In this document: piece by piece, positions 60,638 to 64,000 of the stretch
How positions within the stretch are numbered: position 1 is the first letter of the stretch
Layout: each line of letters opens with the position of its first letter
DNA from: Sphingomonas sp. R-74633
Lineage (GTDB): Bacteria > Pseudomonadota > Alphaproteobacteria > Sphingomonadales > Sphingomonadaceae
DNA: 64,000 nt
Assembly: GCF_013416555.1 (NCBI RefSeq)
Contig: NZ_JACCFG010000006.1
Location: 1-64,000 of the forward strand
Direction of reading: 5' to 3'
Notes under the pieces: generated by a model
Databases searched by the model: none
What the model was told of the DNA's origin: nothing
What the model saw: only the letters and a program-made list of their open reading frames with translations
Position numbers and translations under genes: made by a program

Positions 60638-62443
60638 ATGCGGTTCGGATTTCTGCTGGCGGGCATGGTCGCGGCGAGTGCAGCGCAGGCGCAGGAGGCG
60701 CGCCAGACCTACGCCAATCCGATCGACATCGATTACCGCTACAATTTCGAGCAGGTGAACCAGGGCGTCTCGTACCGCACCGGCGCGGACCCGGCGGTCG
60801 TCACCTTCAAGGGCAAATACTATCTCTTCCAGACGCTGGCCGACGGCTATTGGTCGTCGAGCGATCTCGTCCACTGGACCTTCATCACGCCGAGCCGCTG
60901 GCCGTTCAACTCGATCGTCGCGCCCGCGGTGTGGAGCGATGGCGAGCGCATCCTCATCCAGCCGTCGATGACCCGGGCGGAATCGATCCTGTCGACCAGC
61001 GACCCCGACAGCGGCAAGCTCGATTTCTTCGTGCGGCGGATGCCCGAGCTGGTCGACTCGGTGGGCGAGGGGCACGTTCCCGCGCCCGGCGAGGACAAGG
61101 TGCCGCCCGGACCCTGGGATCCCGCGCTGTTCAAGGACGAGGACGGCAAATGGTATCTCTACTGGGGATCGTCCAACGTCTTCCCGCTCTACGGGATCGA
61201 GATCGCCTTCGAAGACGGCAAGCTGGCCTATAAGGGCAAGCCAAAGCCGATGCTGGCGCTGCATCCCGAGGAACATGGCTGGGAGCGCTTCGGCCAGGAT
61301 CACAGTGGCACGCTGCCGAACGGCACCCCGATCCAGCCCTTCATGGAGGGCGCCTGGATGACCAGGGTCGGCGGGCGCTATTATCTCCAATACGGCGCGC
61401 CGGGGACCGAATATAACGCCTATTCGAACGGCACCTATGTCTCCGACAAGCCGCTCGGGCCGTTCGAATATGCGCCGTGGAATCCGGTGGCCTACAAGCC
61501 CGGCGGGTTCGTGCAGGGCGCGGGGCACGGCTCGACCTTCGAGGACGTCCACGGCAATTGGTGGAACACCGGCACGCCGTGGATCGGCTATAACTGGACC
61601 TTCGAGCGGCGCATCGGGATGTGGCCGGCGAAGTTCTGGGCGGACGGGCAGATGGCGGTCTCGACGCGCTTCGGCGACTTCCCGCATTATGCGCCGACCG
61701 CGAAGGTCGAGGATCCGGAGAGCCTGTTCACCGGCTGGATGCTGCTTTCGTACCGGAAGCCGGCGGTGGCTTCGTCGACCCAGGGCGCGTTCGCCGCGGA
61801 TCGCGCGACCGACGAGAACCCGCGGACCTTCTGGGTGGCGGCGGCGAACAAGCCGGGCGAGACGCTGACCGTCGACCTGGGCGGCGCCAGGACGCTGCGC
61901 GCGGTACAGGTGAATTTCGCCGACTATAAGGCGGGCCGCTTCGGCGACGCGCCCGACATCTATACCGAGTTCGAGTTGCAGTCTTCGCTGGATGGCAAGG
62001 CGTGGTCTCCGTTGGCGAAGACCGAGGCACCGCGCCGCGACCGGCCCAATGCCTATTTCCAGCTGCCGGCGCCGGTGCGGGCGCGCTATGTGCGCTATGT
62101 GCACGGCCACGTCGGCGGCGCGAACCTGGCGATTAGCGATTTGCGGGTGTTTGGCTCGGCCGATGGCAAGGCGCCGGCGATGCCAACCGGCGTGACCGCG
62201 GTGCGCGATAGCGACGCGCGCAATGCGCATGTGGCGTGGAAGCCCGTGCGCGGGGCGGTTGGCTATAACGTGCTGTGGGGCGTGCGGCCGGACCGGCTAA
62301 CGCTGACCTATCAGCGCTGGGCGGATCAGGGCGCCGCGCTGGATATCCGGGCGCTGAATGTCGGGGTTGGCTATTGGGTGGCGGTCGAGGCGTTTGACGA
62401 GAATGGGGTTTCACGGCGCTCGAAGCCGGTGAAGATCAGGTAA
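60638..62443 (+). CDS. GH43-like secreted glycosidase with discoidin and Fn3-like domains
   Basis: The 601-residue protein has a signal peptide (MRFGFLLAGMVAASAAQAQ). Residues about 20-385 look like a five-bladed GH43/GH117-like propeller: TGADPAVVTFKGKYYLFQTL (Asp), GPWDPALFKDEDGKWYLYWG (Asp) and GSTFEDVHGNWWNTGTPWIG (Glu). Then a discoidin/F5-8-C-like beta sandwich (ASSTQGAFAADRATDENPRT, VDLGGARTLRAVQVNFADY) and a C-terminal Fn3-like domain (PTGVTAVRDSDARNAHVAWK). The exact substrate is not readable. It follows the receptor and overlaps the GH144 gene convergently by 8 bp. Confidence 0.8.
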   Translation: MRFGFLLAGMVAASAAQAQEARQTYANPIDIDYRYNFEQVNQGVSYRTGADPAVVTFKGKYYLFQTLADGYWSSSDLVHWTFITPSRWPFNSIVAPAVWSDGERILIQPSMTRAESILSTSDPDSGKLDFFVRRMPELVDSVGEGHVPAPGEDKVPPGPWDPALFKDEDGKWYLYWGSSNVFPLYGIEIAFEDGKLAYKGKPKPMLALHPEEHGWERFGQDHSGTLPNGTPIQPFMEGAWMTRVGGRYYLQYGAPGTEYNAYSNGTYVSDKPLGPFEYAPWNPVAYKPGGFVQGAGHGSTFEDVHGNWWNTGTPWIGYNWTFERRIGMWPAKFWADGQMAVSTRFGDFPHYAPTAKVEDPESLFTGWMLLSYRKPAVASSTQGAFAADRATDENPRTFWVAAANKPGETLTVDLGGARTLRAVQVNFADYKAGRFGDAPDIYTEFELQSSLDGKAWSPLAKTEAPRRDRPNAYFQLPAPVRARYVRYVHGHVGGANLAISDLRVFGSADGKAPAMPTGVTAVRDSDARNAHVAWKPVRGAVGYNVLWGVRPDRLTLTYQRWADQGAALDIRALNVGVGYWVAVEAFDENGVSRRSKPVKIR

Positions 62444-63869
62444 TCCAGCCCCCGGTGAACCCTGCAGCCTTCAGTCCCTTCCGGATTGGCGGGCACGACC
62501 GCATCCGCTTCCACACGAACTCGCTGCGATAGTTCGCCGCCTGGAGCAGGATCGGGCCCTGGTCGATGCCGATATAGTCGGTGTCGTACCAGCCCTTCAC
62601 CGGATCGACGCGGCCATTGCTGACGCGCTTGTCGGTCCAGCGGAAGCTCGGGTTGAACGAGTCGAAGAAGCCATATTTGCCGTAGAGCAACGCGCCATGC
62701 TCGCGGCGTAGCGCTTCGGCAGCGGGGATCACGATCTCGGGCGCGAAGGGCAGCGAGCCGAGTGCCGCGGTCGGGGCGAGGGTGCCGTCGTCGCGCTCGT
62801 CGGGCTGGCCCAGCGGGCCGCGCGCCGAATAGCTGAAGAACTCGACGGTCCTGCCCTTGAACGGCAGCTTGAAATCGCCGGGGCCGTCGCAGGCGGTGAG
62901 GCCCCATATGTCCTTCGACCAGCCGTCCCAGCCCTGCGGGTTGGCGATGCAATAGGCGCGGCTGGCATAGGTGGCGCGGCGGCTATTCTCGAAATAATCC
63001 ATGCCGGCCTCACGCATTGTCGCGTCGCGAATGCCGCGGAAGTCGATCCAGATCTGGCTGTACTGGTGGCCGAACAGCGGCGCGAAGGCGAGGTGGCGGG
63101 TCGGACCCTCGCCGCGCCAGCTATGCGCATAGGGCGCGGTCCACACCTCCCAGCTGTCCGCCGGCAAGGCGTGCTCGGGGGCGCCCAGACCGAGAATGTA
63201 GACGAACATCCCCTCGTTATAGCCGTCCCAGCTGCGCTCGATCAGGCCGCGGCCGGGGTGCCAGCCCATCGACACTGCCTTGCGGCCGTCCGAGCGGAAG
63301 AAGTTCCAGTCGGCACGGGCATAGAGCTTCTGCGCGAGGTCGCGGATCTCGCGCTCCTTCGCGTCGGCGCGGTCATAATATTGGCCGGCGAAGAGGACGC
63401 CCATCAGCAGCAATGTGGTGTCGACGCTCGACAGCTCGACGTCGCGGAAACGCTCTCCGCTGATCATGTCGATGAAGTGATAGAAGAAGCCCTTGTGGCC
63501 GATCTTGCCGGTCGGCTCGGGCCCCTGGGGCGCTTCCCAGAAGAAGCGCAGCGTGGTGAGCGTGAGGTCGCGGGCCTCGGCGCGGGTGATCCAGCCGCGC
63601 TCGACGCCGACCGGATAGGCAGTGAGCGCGAAGCCCACCGAGGCGATCGAGCAGAAGCTGGGCGAGGGATAGCGATCGGGGACCAGGCCATTGTCGCGCC
63701 GCGCGGTCTCCCAGAACCAGCGGAAGGTGCGCTCCTCGATGTCTTCGTAAAAGGCGGGGAGCGTGCGTACCGCGGCGGGCTTGCGCGACTGGGCGTTGGC
63801 GGCGGCGGGCAGGGCCGAGCCGGCCAACAGGAGCGAAGACCGCGAAAGGAGCGCGCGCCGGTCGATCAT
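62436..63869 (-). CDS. GH144-type endo-beta-1,2-glucanase-like (glycoamylase family)
   Basis: The 477-residue protein has a Tat-like signal (MIDRRALLSRSSLLLAGSAL, RR motif). The mature part is an (alpha/alpha)6-like enzyme with FYEDIEERTFRWFWETARRD, PDRYPSPSFCSIASVGFALT, MGWHPGRGLIERSWDGYNEG, KYGFFDSFNPSFRWTDK and the C-terminal GWYDTDYIGIDQGPILLQAA. The YDTDYIGIDQGP block is the hallmark of the PF10091/GH144 group, some of which cut beta-1,2-glucan. ATG 63869 has a GAGG site 8 bp upstream. It is convergent with the GH43-like gene. Confidence 0.85.
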   Translation of the reverse strand: MIDRRALLSRSSLLLAGSALPAAANAQSRKPAAVRTLPAFYEDIEERTFRWFWETARRDNGLVPDRYPSPSFCSIASVGFALTAYPVGVERGWITRAEARDLTLTTLRFFWEAPQGPEPTGKIGHKGFFYHFIDMISGERFRDVELSSVDTTLLLMGVLFAGQYYDRADAKEREIRDLAQKLYARADWNFFRSDGRKAVSMGWHPGRGLIERSWDGYNEGMFVYILGLGAPEHALPADSWEVWTAPYAHSWRGEGPTRHLAFAPLFGHQYSQIWIDFRGIRDATMREAGMDYFENSRRATYASRAYCIANPQGWDGWSKDIWGLTACDGPGDFKLPFKGRTVEFFSYSARGPLGQPDERDDGTLAPTAALGSLPFAPEIVIPAAEALRREHGALLYGKYGFFDSFNPSFRWTDKRVSNGRVDPVKGWYDTDYIGIDQGPILLQAANYRSEFVWKRMRSCPPIRKGLKAAGFTGGWIT

Positions 63870-63929
63870 GATCAAAGCCTCATACACGAGAACGGATGAC
63901 GGTTCGCCCCGGACCTAGAAAATCGGGTC

Positions 63930-63966
63930 CAAAAAATCGGGGGCGGTGCACGAGGCGCCGCCCCCC
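63930..63966 (-). terminator. Probable terminator of a minus-strand gene beyond the window
   Basis: On the minus strand GGGGGCGG pairs with CCGCCCCC around an 11-nt loop and is followed by GATTTTTT. It lies upstream of the GH144 gene and points leftward, so it likely ends a minus-strand transcript that starts to the right of this window. Confidence 0.6.
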
Positions 63967-64000
63967 AGGGGGGGTGTAGGGTGCGAAGCGCTATTGCTGA

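Overview
The window looks like a chromosomal stretch of a high-GC sphingomonad (Sphingomonas or a close relative). I infer this from the very GC-rich coding bias, three large TonB-dependent receptors, many short secreted or lipoprotein genes, a glutathione-dependent glyoxalase pair (gloA, gloB), a 3-hydroxybutyrate dehydrogenase/patatin pair, and two families of GC-rich intergenic palindromes. No rRNA, CRISPR array, integrase or insertion sequence was seen. One initiator tRNA lies at the left edge.

Left part (1-17 kb): tRNA-fMet with terminator, a LysR regulator, small secreted proteins, glutaminyl cyclase, a rhodanese-like protein, an amino-acid permease followed by MTA phosphorylase and an FKBP isomerase, a large TonB receptor, a four-gene minus-strand O-acetylation cassette (two SGNH proteins, an MBOAT acyltransferase and a small membrane protein), an AT-rich gap, then aconitase. 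From 17.2 to 20.3 kb lies a compositionally distinct Type II restriction-modification island: an HTH-C5-methyltransferase with its own palindromic operator, a Vsr endonuclease, and a two-domain MvaI/BcnI-like nuclease.

Middle (20-43 kb): a duplicated-HTH protein, a TonB receptor, a class-3 lipase, a lipoprotein pectin methylesterase, regulators, Cu/Zn superoxide dismutase and a low-molecular-weight phosphatase. These are followed by a GbsR-like/desaturase/Coq4-like operon, a hybrid histidine kinase, ThpR, a BI-1 family protein, a zinc-type CDF transporter, a small operon with a DUF2384 (Xre/MbcA/ParS-like) protein, a DmeR-DmeF metal efflux module with a visible operator, and a rifampin ADP-ribosyltransferase (arr).

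Right part (43-64 kb): M20 amidohydrolase, DUF4893 lipoprotein, bdhA and patatin, zinc peptidase, alpha/beta hydrolase, TPR protein, gloA, nitronate monooxygenase, gloB and two tandem Cys-conserved secreted paralogs. Next come hslV and hslU, split by a STAS-like gene and a D-amino-acid-oxidase-like flavoprotein whose domain order is circularly permuted. The window ends in a glycan-use locus: two LacI-type palindromes, an Oar-like TonB receptor, a GH43-like protein with discoidin and Fn3-like modules, and a convergent GH144-type glucanase.

Most function calls come from motifs read in translated sequence and recalled family knowledge; no database search was possible.
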